A stretch of 64,000 nt of DNA. Origin: an uncultured Paracoccaceae bacterium. Lineage in GTDB: Bacteria > Pseudomonadota > Alphaproteobacteria > Rhodobacterales > Rhodobacteraceae. Position numbers and translations under genes: made by a program. Under the pieces are notes generated by a model. It was not told the origin of the DNA. It saw nothing but the letters and a program-made list of their open reading frames with translations, and searched no databases. The stretch covers positions 1,798,001-1,862,000 of the forward strand of contig CANLNT010000001.1 of the NCBI GenBank assembly GCA_947492825.1, read 5' to 3'. Each line of letters begins with the position of its first letter. The stretch's first letter is position 1. Below, in pieces: positions 49,982 through 58,727 of this stretch.

Positions 49982-50272
49982 TCAAGCGAGCACGTAAACA
50001 TCGTACCGACTGAACGCCAAATCCTTAACCTGTTTCAGCGATTGATAGTCAGGATGGTCAAAGACCTTTAGGATGGCTTGGTCATTGGGATATTCAATCA
50101 AAGAGACGTAATGTGGGGGTGCTGAACCGGACAAGCTCTCCGAAACTTCATGTCTGCTAATCAGCTTTGCGCCTGCGGCCTCCATAAGAGGCGTCACGAC
50201 GGACACATATTTTTCAAGCGCATCGCTGCCATCCGCTTTCGTGGACGTCATTGCTAAAACTGTCTTTGTCAT
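49982..50272 (-). CDS. DUF1330 family protein
   Basis: 96 residues from the ATG at 50272 (GAGGAT ribosome site). Ferredoxin-like fold typical of DUF1330: YVSVVTPLMEAAGAKLISRHEV, then HYVSLIEYPNDQAILKVFDHPDYQSL. No known activity. It is monocistronic. Confidence 0.7.
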   Translation of the reverse strand: MTKTVLAMTSTKADGSDALEKYVSVVTPLMEAAGAKLISRHEVSESLSGSAPPHYVSLIEYPNDQAILKVFDHPDYQSLKQVKDLAFSRYDVYVLA

Positions 50273-50378
50273 GTCGGTTATCCTCATCTTGCCTTCATGC
50301 AGACAATCACATTTTCAGCAAACTCATCCATCAAGAAAGCTGGTCGCGAACACTGACAGACGGCCTTTCGTTGGTCGC

Positions 50379-50465
50379 GCAGCATCGGCCAGTTTCGGCT
50401 CTCTCCTGCCATCCGAGGCAGTGCAGCATCCTGTGATACACTGTGTTGGCCAACGTCAGGTCGCC
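50379..50465. repeat. dispersed repeat, copy B1 (degenerate)
   Basis: GCAGCATCGGCC-GTTTCGGCTCTCTCCTGCCAT, then GTGCAGCATCCTGTGATACA parallels 54316-54405 in the same order. The stretch 50273-50544 holds no supported gene. Confidence 0.45.
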
Positions 50466-50544
50466 GTTTTGTGCTGTTCATGACGACGGATCAGTTTATC
50501 CTGACGCATTTGATAAATCACTAGTCTTTTGCGAGGTGTTGAAT

Positions 50545-51390
50545 CTAGAAATTGATTGCTTGTTCGAGGATGCTCTCAGTAGCAGTCAACAACCGTTCTT
50601 TGTAGTCATCTTCAAAATTCAAAGGGATCGGTTTTTCGCCGACAAACATCTGACCGGTTGTTCCAGTTAGCTCCGTCTCCGTAGCGACATAGATACCGCT
50701 TTGGCATTCGATTGCCATGAACATCCGAGCAAATCCAAATATGGTGTTTAAAGGGAAACGCAGACTGCGGAATAGGTCCGATTTGACAGCGCCTGGATGA
50801 AATACATTGACGTCAATGTTGTCTGACGCGAACCGTTCTGCAAGAATTTCGCTCATCACAGTTTTTGCGTGCACGGCCACTGTGGAAGCACTCATTATGC
50901 CGTAGTTCTTCTCCGATTGAATATCTTGGAAATTCAAAATTGGCTTCATTAGCCGGGCTGGTGGTCCGCTGACGTTTACAATTCTACCGTGATTTGCTGC
51001 GGCCAAAGCGGGGCGAAGTTCATTCGAGAGGATAAAGGCGCTCAAGTGACCAATGGCAAAGGTCTTTTCGACACCCTCCGGCGTGAGCAGCCGGTCCGGT
51101 GACATAATCCCCGCAATGTTTGCAAGCACATCTAGTTTCGGGACTTGGGAGACAAATTTTTGGGCGAAGGCGCGCACATCTCTGAGATTGCTAAGATCCA
51201 GACTGATAAATTCTGCATCGCCAGGGCCAAGAGCTATTAACTCCCGCTCAACCCGATTGCCTCGATTTTGGTCTGTGCCGACAACATAGACCATTGCGCC
51301 GATGCGTACCAAAGCCTTGGCTATGGACAGACCGACGCCGGACGTTCCGCCGGTGATTAACGCAGTCTTTTTCGAGTTTTCCCTTTTCAT
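50545..51390 (-). CDS. short-chain dehydrogenase-like protein lacking a clear YxxxK site
   Basis: 281 residues from the ATG at 51390; the frame is open to 51516. The N-terminal cofactor loop TGGTSGVGLSIAKAL and ANIAGIM are normal for an NADP-type SDR of the retinol-dehydrogenase group. Where YxxxK is expected the sequence reads YGIMSASTVAVHAKT, with no obvious Tyr-x-x-x-Lys pair, so the protein may be non-catalytic or use an altered site. It is divergent from a LysR gene with 73 bases between. Confidence 0.8.
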   Translation of the reverse strand: MKRENSKKTALITGGTSGVGLSIAKALVRIGAMVYVVGTDQNRGNRVERELIALGPGDAEFISLDLSNLRDVRAFAQKFVSQVPKLDVLANIAGIMSPDRLLTPEGVEKTFAIGHLSAFILSNELRPALAAANHGRIVNVSGPPARLMKPILNFQDIQSEKNYGIMSASTVAVHAKTVMSEILAERFASDNIDVNVFHPGAVKSDLFRSLRFPLNTIFGFARMFMAIECQSGIYVATETELTGTTGQMFVGEKPIPLNFEDDYKERLLTATESILEQAINF

Positions 51391-51463
51391 GTGGAAGAAA
51401 ATAATAGTGAAAAATTGCACGTCAATCAGTGACTTTTCATGGTTGCTATGCAAAATTGCAGGT

Positions 51464-52357
51464 ATGCAATGGGATGACCTTAGACTTCTGCTTGAGCTCT
51501 CGCGCTCGAATACCATGACCGAGGCCGCGGTGCGTCTTGGTGTTGATCAAACAACCATTTCACGCCGTCTGCGCGGATTGGAAGATGCGACAGGCGTTTT
51601 GTTGGCCACGCGAAATCGAAGCGGGATCGAACTAACAAATGCAGGTCTAAAGGCTGCCCATTCTGCAGAGATTATGGAAACGGTTAGCAACGACCTTGAA
51701 CTGACCCTTGCAGGAACAGATTCTCGTCTAGCAGGTAGGTTAAAAGTTACGACATTGGACTTCGTAACGCATTTTCATCCTGACCTTTTCACAAGCTTTG
51801 CTGCGCACTACCCAAACGTTGACATCGAGGTGGAAACCCACACTGACCTACGCTCACTAGCTCGGAGGGAAGCGGATGTTGCTATCCGTTGGACATCTGA
51901 TCCGGGCGATGGGGTTGTTGCGCAAAAACTTGCACGCGCTGAATTCGCGCTTTATGCGTCCAGAGACTTGGTCAAAATGATTGGTAGGCAGTCAGGTTTG
52001 TCAAATTATCCATGGCTTGCATTCACTGCTGGCAACAAATCAATCTTAGTAGATGATTTCATACGCAAACACGCACCTGATGCCAGGACCCTATGTCGTT
52101 ACGACAATGCGATGTCGATGCATGCAGGCATAAAAGCTGGCAAAGGAATTGGGTTCATGCCGTGTGCCTTTGGCGACCCTGACCCTGAATTAGAACGACT
52201 ACACCCTATCCAACCAAATTTTGGCAATGACATTTGGTGTTTGGCACATGCAGAGCTAATTCGAACAGCACGCGTGCGAACTTTCCTCACGCATGTAAAT
52301 GCATTCTTTGCGGCCCGCGAACAACAGTATGCTGGCAATTGTCCGGACGTTGGTTAA
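51464..52357 (+). CDS. LysR-family transcriptional regulator
   Basis: 297 residues from the ATG at 51464; the longer frame from 51302 overlaps the divergent SDR gene. HTH: LLLELSRSNTMTEAAVRLGVDQTTISRRLRGLE. The effector domain ends near FGNDIWCLAHAEL. Likely regulator of the divergent SDR gene. Confidence 0.9.
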   Translation: MQWDDLRLLLELSRSNTMTEAAVRLGVDQTTISRRLRGLEDATGVLLATRNRSGIELTNAGLKAAHSAEIMETVSNDLELTLAGTDSRLAGRLKVTTLDFVTHFHPDLFTSFAAHYPNVDIEVETHTDLRSLARREADVAIRWTSDPGDGVVAQKLARAEFALYASRDLVKMIGRQSGLSNYPWLAFTAGNKSILVDDFIRKHAPDARTLCRYDNAMSMHAGIKAGKGIGFMPCAFGDPDPELERLHPIQPNFGNDIWCLAHAELIRTARVRTFLTHVNAFFAAREQQYAGNCPDVG

Positions 52358-52424
52358 GGTGCGCTCACTACCGACTTTGGACGCGGTGCGGCATCGGCGC
52401 AATCCGGGGCGATCGACCGAGCAA

Positions 52425-52560
52425 GGACGGCCCTTTGCTGCCATTCATCCACCAATCAAGATGCTGCGGTCGCAGCCCGCTTTGCGGTCATTCGCTGCGA
52501 CCGCAAAATCTCGAAGCTTATGAATGGGAAAGTTGCGGACAATACCGCCGTTCAATGCGC
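52425..52560. repeat. dispersed palindromic repeat, copy A3 (best preserved)
   Basis: The core has perfect 11-bp arms: TGCGGTCGCAG (52465-52475) and CTGCGACCGCA (52495-52505), with a smaller CCGC-TTT-GCGG hairpin in the loop. Flanks (GGACGGCCCTTTGCTGCCATTC before, TTGCGGACAATACCGCCGTT after) also recur in A1. It looks like a non-autonomous intergenic repeat. The region 52358-52818 contains no supported gene. Confidence 0.65.
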
Positions 52561-52818
52561 GTACATGAATGACTGCATAGTGTGGAGCCGGTTGAAGTAA
52601 GACAAAATTAGCCGCGCTCACACGTCGACTTATTTCCTGCCATAGTCCCAACAAGCAACGTAATAGGCCTCGCGACTTTTCAACAGGTTGGGCTAAACCG
52701 ACGGGCATACAAATAATGACGATGCGGCTCGAAGGGCGCAAAAATCTGTGAGGCCGAAAGAAAATAGCTACCCAAACATACACAAGACACCGTACGTTAC
52801 GTAAACCAGAGACACTGT

Positions 52819-54105
52819 GTGATATTTATGAAATTTTTCAGAAATATATTGATATTCTTCGCGCCTTTTGTCGTCGGCCTCGTCGCGGGCGCTTTGGGTC
52901 TCTTGATAGCCGGAAAAGTTGTAGAGGACCCGCTAGCGCTTACTTACATATTGGCTTCACTTGCCGGCGGATTAATGGTCATACTCTTAGTTTGTTGGGC
53001 AGCCTACCGAATTTTCATACGCACGAATTCGGATCGTTATAGAATTTGGGAACAAAGCGAAATCCAAGAATTAATCCGCTCACCCAATCTTGTCTTGGAC
53101 AATCATTATCGCGAACAAAAATTGGTTCCGGTCTTGCGCCGGTTTGGCAGCTTGGTTGGCGCGTGGTTCGGTTTTGCTGCAGCATGCGGCGTCATCACCG
53201 TGTTTTTGACAAACGTTTTGTTGCTCTCGACTCTTGTTGTCCAAATGGCTTCAGTTGAGCGGTTGGATGGGCAAAACTCGCTACTTTACAACCAAAACAA
53301 GCTTGTCAACCTGCAGGCCAGGATAGAAGCGATTTCGAACCTCGACAATATTGAAAGGCGATATTTTGAGATCTTTGGCCACACCTCGTTCATACACTCG
53401 TTTTATTTATCAGGATATGGCGAAATGAGAAATGACGGACGACGTTTGTTCTTGCAAGTTGGACGAATGAGTTTCGATTGTTCCGAGGGCCTAACTAACC
53501 CTTGTGGTTTTGATATAGAGGAAGCTCTCGCCGCGACGCTTCAAGGGGACAAAAATGACGAAAATCTGCCCAACAACTTTTGGAAATTTGTTCATCTTCT
53601 TGGCAAGCAGCACAAAGCGCGCCAGACTGACGTCCGTGAAAATAGTACCATTGCAGACATAGGGGAACAACAGAGCTCGGAGGCCATGGCAGGCCTTTAT
53701 CGACGCGCGGCTACAGAGTGTCTAGCTCCTCATAGCCACGTTACTTCTGTCACCCACCAACTTTATCTGCAGTTGCGACTGGAAGAAGCGGCTGCCGAGT
53801 TAATCGATAGAAGGGTATCGTCGCAGGACGGCGAATACGCTGAAAGCCAAATTGCTGCGGTAAGTGACTTTAGAGACGCCTACATTGCTTTCCGAGACCA
53901 TTGGGCCGAAGCGCGCGGAACTTTATTGAATCGACTGGATTTTCTTGAAAGAAATTTCCAAGAGCCCCTCCGTACTCTACAGCAACAAATTGAAATCACA
54001 CGGAAGTTTTGTAGCGATAAGTCTGAAGAGCGTAACCGGCAAATCCAGGAGCTACATGACTTTTTGAACGGAGCAGATTTACTCATGCCTGCTTTCTTAC
54101 CATAA
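52819..54105 (+). CDS. membrane protein of unknown function beside the defence operon
   Basis: About 428 residues; GTG at 52819 or ATG at 52828. Not recognised. Three hydrophobic segments: about 8-32, 40-65 and 110-140. A long soluble, helical C-terminal region follows, with a Cys pair (FDCSEGLTNPCGF) in its middle. The gene is AT-rich like the TIR genes and converges on the minus-strand operon (ends 54105 versus 54586). It could be a membrane-disrupting effector or an unrelated envelope protein; nothing in the sequence decides. Confidence 0.7.
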   Translation: MIFMKFFRNILIFFAPFVVGLVAGALGLLIAGKVVEDPLALTYILASLAGGLMVILLVCWAAYRIFIRTNSDRYRIWEQSEIQELIRSPNLVLDNHYREQKLVPVLRRFGSLVGAWFGFAAACGVITVFLTNVLLLSTLVVQMASVERLDGQNSLLYNQNKLVNLQARIEAISNLDNIERRYFEIFGHTSFIHSFYLSGYGEMRNDGRRLFLQVGRMSFDCSEGLTNPCGFDIEEALAATLQGDKNDENLPNNFWKFVHLLGKQHKARQTDVRENSTIADIGEQQSSEAMAGLYRRAATECLAPHSHVTSVTHQLYLQLRLEEAAAELIDRRVSSQDGEYAESQIAAVSDFRDAYIAFRDHWAEARGTLLNRLDFLERNFQEPLRTLQQQIEITRKFCSDKSEERNRQIQELHDFLNGADLLMPAFLP

Positions 54106-54585
54106 GAATTTGTGTTGGTTGCTGTTCGGCTCCGTCAAAGCGCTTGTCGTTGCGTGCTCATCCCAAGACGCACAATCTTGTTGGGAAGCAAATCAAACGT
54201 CATTTTCGGGCAGACCCTTCGCTTCGGTCAAGAAGAGTGCAGCTGTGCTTCGAATGCTAACCACCTGCACAGGCTGTTTGTGCTGTGTTTTCTAAAAAGC
54301 ATACCTTTGAACAGATCGCAGCATCGGTCGCTCTTGGGCTCACTACCGCCATTAGAGCACATGCAGCATACCGTGTACCAGCCGTTGCGCAACCTTCGTA
54401 GGCGGCCCGAAGCTGACGTTGGGTTTAGCCCGAATATTCTGCCGAAGCAGCCATTCGCTGCATCTGCAAATCCTAGAGAACTAGTTAGGTAGGCAGCCTG
54501 AGCGAAATCTGTCAGTCCCCTAGGACTAACTTCTTTTCATGGATCACATCTGAATTACTACAAATTGGAGTTATGGTTTTAACCT
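54106..54585. other. convergent intergenic region with repeat copy B2
   Basis: 480 bases between the membrane protein gene and the last TIR gene. It contains repeat copy B2 (54316-54405) and no supported gene. No clear T-run terminator is visible for either transcript. Confidence 0.45.
54316..54405. repeat. dispersed repeat, copy B2 (degenerate)
   Basis: CGCAGCATCGGTCGCTCTTGGGCTCACTACCGCCAT, then ATGCAGCATACCGTGTACCAG matches copy B1 at 50379 in order and spacing, with many substitutions. Confidence 0.45.
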
Positions 54586-55506
54586 TCACTCCTCGGTAGT
54601 TTCAGATGAAATTCCTACATACGGGCGGTCTCTAACATAGGGCTCAGATATCCGTAACGCTTTGATCCTGCGACCCGGGGTCAAGATAAACCGGGCAGGA
54701 ACTTCATTTTGAATTTCTGAAATGGCGAGAACTTGATTTGTGACTACATCCTTCAACAACCAATCAAGTAAATATGTGTAGGGCTCCACTTCAGCGTAGA
54801 GAAACCCCCACATCGTGTCCAAAAATTCGCCAAAGGTCGTTTCATATTCAACAAAAAACTCCAGAGCGTCATCTGAGATTCTATTTTCAATCTCTATCAA
54901 GTATCCCGAATATGCCGATGGGCTGTCTCTAACAGCTGCTTCAATCGACATGAATTTCTTTTCAAAGTAGTCCCGATCTAAATCTCTTTCTTTATGATAG
55001 ATCGTTTCGGTGGTTTTTACCTTTGCCTGGTCTAGAAGGGAGCGGAACTCTTCAAAACATGCCTTGGCTATCAGTTCCTCAAAGTGGACATTAAACAGTG
55101 GAAGTAACTTTCTTAAGAATTCGAGACATCTCTGCTCCGTATCAATCCTATACATCTGCCATTGTGAGAAAGGTGCAGGTACTTTCGCAATATCTTCAAT
55201 CCCGATAAGCAGCGGAATTATCTCAAGTTCGCTAGACGCCGCCCCAAAACCTGCTTCGAACTTTACCCAATCTGATTCAATACCTGCCTCGGTACATAGC
55301 ACGACTACAGCTTGAGACTTCCGAAGCCTCTCCGAAAGCGCAGGGAACCATCGATCACTCGGATGCATGCCGGACTCGGCCCGACCGTCACTAGAGTGCC
55401 AAATTCTTATTTGCCTAAGAGAACACTTCTCAATTAATTCTCCGAGTCCGTTGCAAATGACTTGATCAAGAGATGAATGACTTATGAAGACTTGTTTTTC
55501 AGGCAA
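54586..55506 (-). CDS. TIR-domain protein
   Basis: 306 residues from a TTG at 55506, preferred because GAGGA lies seven bases upstream and the TIR domain begins at once (PEKQVFISHSSLDQ). A TTG at 55566 would add 20 residues without a good ribosome site. TIR domain about 1-140, with the catalytic-type Glu in WVKFEAGFGAA. The C-terminal 160 residues are unrecognised, acidic and helical. TIR domains in bacteria usually cleave NAD+ or make cyclic ADP-ribose signals. It is the last gene of the minus-strand run, 78 bases after the protease gene with this start. Confidence 0.82.
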   Translation of the reverse strand: MPEKQVFISHSSLDQVICNGLGELIEKCSLRQIRIWHSSDGRAESGMHPSDRWFPALSERLRKSQAVVVLCTEAGIESDWVKFEAGFGAASSELEIIPLLIGIEDIAKVPAPFSQWQMYRIDTEQRCLEFLRKLLPLFNVHFEELIAKACFEEFRSLLDQAKVKTTETIYHKERDLDRDYFEKKFMSIEAAVRDSPSAYSGYLIEIENRISDDALEFFVEYETTFGEFLDTMWGFLYAEVEPYTYLLDWLLKDVVTNQVLAISEIQNEVPARFILTPGRRIKALRISEPYVRDRPYVGISSETTEE

Positions 55507-55584
55507 TCTAGTTTCCTCGAAGTAGGTGTTCAGTGCGACTAAAGCTACAGAAACCCTTTTCCGCAAGCACTACAGGACGTGGCT

Positions 55585-57276
55585 TTAATTCACTTTCCAT
55601 CGGGTAACACCAGCTGCAAGATCTCTTTTGATTGCGTTTATTATTGGCTGCATCCAAATGGCTTCGTTCACAGCATAACTGCCAGGTTGTCCATTTAATC
55701 TGTTGATTTCTGTGCCTCCTGCATGATGGAGGCCAATCATTTCAAGACTGGCGTTTAGCGCTATTCCGCCAGAGCTTCCGGGTATGGATGGAGTGGTATA
55801 GTGGATCAAGCCAGGTATGAGGCCGTCTTTTCCCGTGGAAATCGCATCATGATCAATCAGGTCTGTATTCTGGAACGAATAGGATACGCCATCCCTCTCG
55901 GGGTGGCTGATCAAGAAAACTTCGGCTGGCTTCTCAGCGTCGACTTTTGGAACATAAGAGACTAGCGGAATATTTGACTCTTCTATAGGTGGCTTTCCCT
56001 CGATTTCGAATAAACAAGCATCGTGGGCCCCATACGGCGACGACCAGATTACTCTTCGGATCGTGAACTTTTCATCGGGACGCTGTGAGCCGGTAAACCT
56101 CACAGCGGCTTCTTCCGGTCTTAATGGCCTGCGCTGAGCGGAGTACTCATCTGGATATTCGCTTACTACGTGGTCGTTGGTAAGTAACACGAGTTGTCCA
56201 GCCAGTTCTTCCGAGAACCATTCCCCACCCAATACCGAGCATGTACCCAGTGGTTCATCCGTGCTAATATCAACCACGGACGCAACACAACTACCACGAG
56301 CAATGTATTTCCTCATCCAGCCATCAGATCTCATTCTATGGTGACTATGGAGTGCCTGAAGTTGCTCTTCCGTCACAGATCTTTGTCTGTGGATATCTTC
56401 AGAGTCGAGTGTGATCTCTCCGTTGGGCTGGCCTAACATGTTGCGCTCGAGCCACGTGACCATTACGGCCGCATCTTCGCCTCTGTCTTGCAGGAACCAA
56501 ACTTCCTTGAACTGACGAAGTGTTCCGTTCAGCATGAAAGGCTGTGCCTTTCCCGTTTCTAACGCACTTACTATTGCGAGGGTTGCTTCCTGCCAGTTTT
56601 CTTTCCAAACTTGCGCTTCGGCCAAGCTGGCCCAATCCCAATAGGACCTATTCGGCTCTTCGATGCGACCGATTGATTCAATTACGGAGTCCGCTACGTC
56701 GTCTGGAGAAAGCATATTCGGCACGCTGTAGTCGTTCGCCGAAGCACTAGAAGCAAGAGCAAGCAGATTTACTCCGTGCCAAACTCGCACTTCTGGTGCT
56801 CGATGCCACGGCTCCCAATATGCACGAAATGCTCTTTCTAAGTGCCGAGATGCTTCGCTTGAGTCTTTTGGAAGTTGTGCGAGGTATAAGTCTTTGTGGA
56901 CTCGGCCGATCAATCCACTTGCCTCAGAAAAATCTTCAGGATCGTTCCTCGCATCGCTGTCTCGCAACATCAAAGTTAGGATTGGTAGCGCCGATTGAGC
57001 GTGCCCCGTATCTATTTGCGCTTGAGCATAGTGCTTGTCAGTATCGAACGTATTGCGGCCTTCGGAGCTCAGCATTTCACCATATGCGATCATATAGTCA
57101 TGTTGTTGATGGTCTCTCAGCAGTTGATTTACTGTTTGGACGTCTTGAAGACCAAAGGTGTTATCGCCCTCAGCTACGCAGCGCAAAATTCTTGAGACGG
57201 CTTCGTCGGTTCTCCTTTCGTCACCATCTTGAAGCGCGCTGTTCAAGTCCTCTGTCAACGAATGGAGCTCGGTCAT
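55585..57276 (-). CDS. TPR-containing trypsin-like serine protease
   Basis: 563 residues. Residues about 1-315 are helical repeats (TPR-like, similar in character to the TRAF-binding MAP3K region), including YAQAQIDTGHAQSALPIL and ASLAEAQVWKENWQEATLAI. Residues about 325-555 are a trypsin-like domain with His369 (TNDHVV), Asp419 (AHDACLFEI) and Ser502 in GSSGG, so the triad looks intact. No signal peptide, so it acts in the cytosol. Such TPR-protease proteins occur in bacterial conflict systems. Its ATG overlaps the hydrolase stop by 4 bases. Confidence 0.85.
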   Translation of the reverse strand: MTELHSLTEDLNSALQDGDERRTDEAVSRILRCVAEGDNTFGLQDVQTVNQLLRDHQQHDYMIAYGEMLSSEGRNTFDTDKHYAQAQIDTGHAQSALPILTLMLRDSDARNDPEDFSEASGLIGRVHKDLYLAQLPKDSSEASRHLERAFRAYWEPWHRAPEVRVWHGVNLLALASSASANDYSVPNMLSPDDVADSVIESIGRIEEPNRSYWDWASLAEAQVWKENWQEATLAIVSALETGKAQPFMLNGTLRQFKEVWFLQDRGEDAAVMVTWLERNMLGQPNGEITLDSEDIHRQRSVTEEQLQALHSHHRMRSDGWMRKYIARGSCVASVVDISTDEPLGTCSVLGGEWFSEELAGQLVLLTNDHVVSEYPDEYSAQRRPLRPEEAAVRFTGSQRPDEKFTIRRVIWSSPYGAHDACLFEIEGKPPIEESNIPLVSYVPKVDAEKPAEVFLISHPERDGVSYSFQNTDLIDHDAISTGKDGLIPGLIHYTTPSIPGSSGGIALNASLEMIGLHHAGGTEINRLNGQPGSYAVNEAIWMQPIINAIKRDLAAGVTRWKVN

Positions 57277-58226
57277 AACCTCTTCAACTCCGAACGTATG
57301 ACCTCTCTCAAACCAGCTTGCTTTGCATATTTAAGCATTCCATGGGTCCAAACCCCGCCGTTGCTTTGACGAATATCAACGATGCGTTTGGTGCCATGCT
57401 CAAGGAAATCGTTGCTCAGTTTTGGATCCGCTCGGCTCACCACGTCCACCGGATCGTAGACATTGTGCCAAGATGAAACGACTTTTTCGTGTGTGTAGCC
57501 ATCAAACTGTGAATATCCCGGATCCAATTTGTCCTGCATCTCGGACATTCCCAGAGGGCTACCCACAGTTATCAAGCTTTCAATACTTGGACACTCAGGG
57601 ACATTCTTCAAACAATCGTATGCTATGACTGTTCCGAGGCTATGAGCGACAACAATGATAGGGCCGCCTTCCCTCGCGGCTTTGAGTGTTTCTATGAAAC
57701 GTTTCCGTATTTCATCTCGAACTCGATACTCGAATCCTTCGCGCGGTGAATGCGTGATATTGAATAGATAGTGGTGCGCATCTCGAACAAATGCTTTCAT
57801 CAAGGGCCTTTTGAGAAACCAAGGAAGAGGGATTGCCTCAGCGGCAGCAGCAGCCATTGTTTCGCTGTCTCCACCATTTTCTTCCACCATGGATGAAGAC
57901 CTTAGATCATTCGAATTTATATCTAGATTCTGAGACAAACGCTCTATCCAGTCATCAGAAACATGATCAAGTGATGGAGTGTCGCCAGTCATTGCGTTGG
58001 ATATCTCTATTGAAATGCTCGAACTTTCTGCACCTGAGCGCGACTTTGCATAGTCAGGATAAAGCACATCTGACCAGTACACTAATTTAGTAGAAGCACC
58101 GTAGGTGCCAACTTCGACCCCATCGCTTTCAGCAGTGTCCGTCGCTAACGAATTTTCCCAAAGCGAAAGCAAAGTAGAAGGTTTCGGCATGTTTGAAATG
58201 CCGTGAATAAATATGACCGTTGCCAA
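57273..58226 (-). CDS. alpha/beta hydrolase (lipase/PGAP1-like)
   Basis: 317 residues from a TTG at 58226 with GGAG six bases upstream. Oxyanion region VIFIHGI at the start, nucleophile Ser196 in VAHSLGT, acid Asp in NVYDPVDVV (258 or 261), and His295 in WTHGMLKY. A long insertion (about 60-185) separates the first strand from the nucleophile. No signal peptide. PGAP1-like hydrolases are known effectors in conflict systems, so a lipid or ester target is plausible. It sits 29 bases after the glycine-led TIR gene. Confidence 0.82.
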   Translation of the reverse strand: MATVIFIHGISNMPKPSTLLSLWENSLATDTAESDGVEVGTYGASTKLVYWSDVLYPDYAKSRSGAESSSISIEISNAMTGDTPSLDHVSDDWIERLSQNLDINSNDLRSSSMVEENGGDSETMAAAAAEAIPLPWFLKRPLMKAFVRDAHHYLFNITHSPREGFEYRVRDEIRKRFIETLKAAREGGPIIVVAHSLGTVIAYDCLKNVPECPSIESLITVGSPLGMSEMQDKLDPGYSQFDGYTHEKVVSSWHNVYDPVDVVSRADPKLSNDFLEHGTKRIVDIRQSNGGVWTHGMLKYAKQAGLREVIRSELKRL

Positions 58227-58255
58227 TTCGACTCCAATTCAATGATGTAGATTAA

Positions 58256-58726
58256 CTAAATAATATTCTTGAGATTACTCCAGCGCTCAACGGGAATTTG
58301 GGGATTGTTTCTGACAGCATCGGGCAGGCTATTGGGAGCTGTGTCACCCTTGTGGACTGCTATGACTCGCTTGCCAAGCTCTAGTGACTTCTGAACTTCC
58401 CAATTCACCCAACGGCTGTTTTGTGTCTGATCCGACACATAAACTACGGTTGTTGAAGACTGTCTTATACGTTCAGTAATTTGGCGCTTGATGTAGTCGG
58501 CGTTCTTGCTGTCAAAAGCATCTTTCACAGACCAGTCGTTAAACTCGATATCCGATCTTTCGCTTTTTGCCTGTCCTCTAAGAAGATTGACTTCATTGGC
58601 GTCTTCGTAGGCAAAGCTAATAAACAGGTTCTTTCTTCCTTCATTGTTCAAGCGATCTTTGGCCTCTTGAAGCAACTTATCGACGTCGCCTATGTTTCGA
58701 TAGCCGCCAGTTCCACCACCACCCAT
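58256..58726 (-). CDS. ThsB-like TIR protein with Gly4 N-terminus
   Basis: 156 residues from the ATG at 58726, which follows the QueC-like stop by one base. The last QueC-like codons (GGGGGTGAG) serve as its ribosome site. The longer frame to 58840 is rejected. It starts MGGGGTGGYR, so Met removal would expose Gly. Residues about 33-130 are a TIR-like domain of the Thoeris ThsB/DUF1863 type (NLFISFAYED, then SSTTVVYVSDQTQNSRWVNWEVQKSLELGKRVIAVHKGD split over two strands), with Glu110 in the usual catalytic place. No ThsA partner is encoded nearby. The N-terminus is a candidate target for the QueC-like enzyme. Confidence 0.85.
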   Translation of the reverse strand: MGGGGTGGYRNIGDVDKLLQEAKDRLNNEGRKNLFISFAYEDANEVNLLRGQAKSERSDIEFNDWSVKDAFDSKNADYIKRQITERIRQSSTTVVYVSDQTQNSRWVNWEVQKSLELGKRVIAVHKGDTAPNSLPDAVRNNPQIPVERWSNLKNII

Positions 58727-58727
58727 A

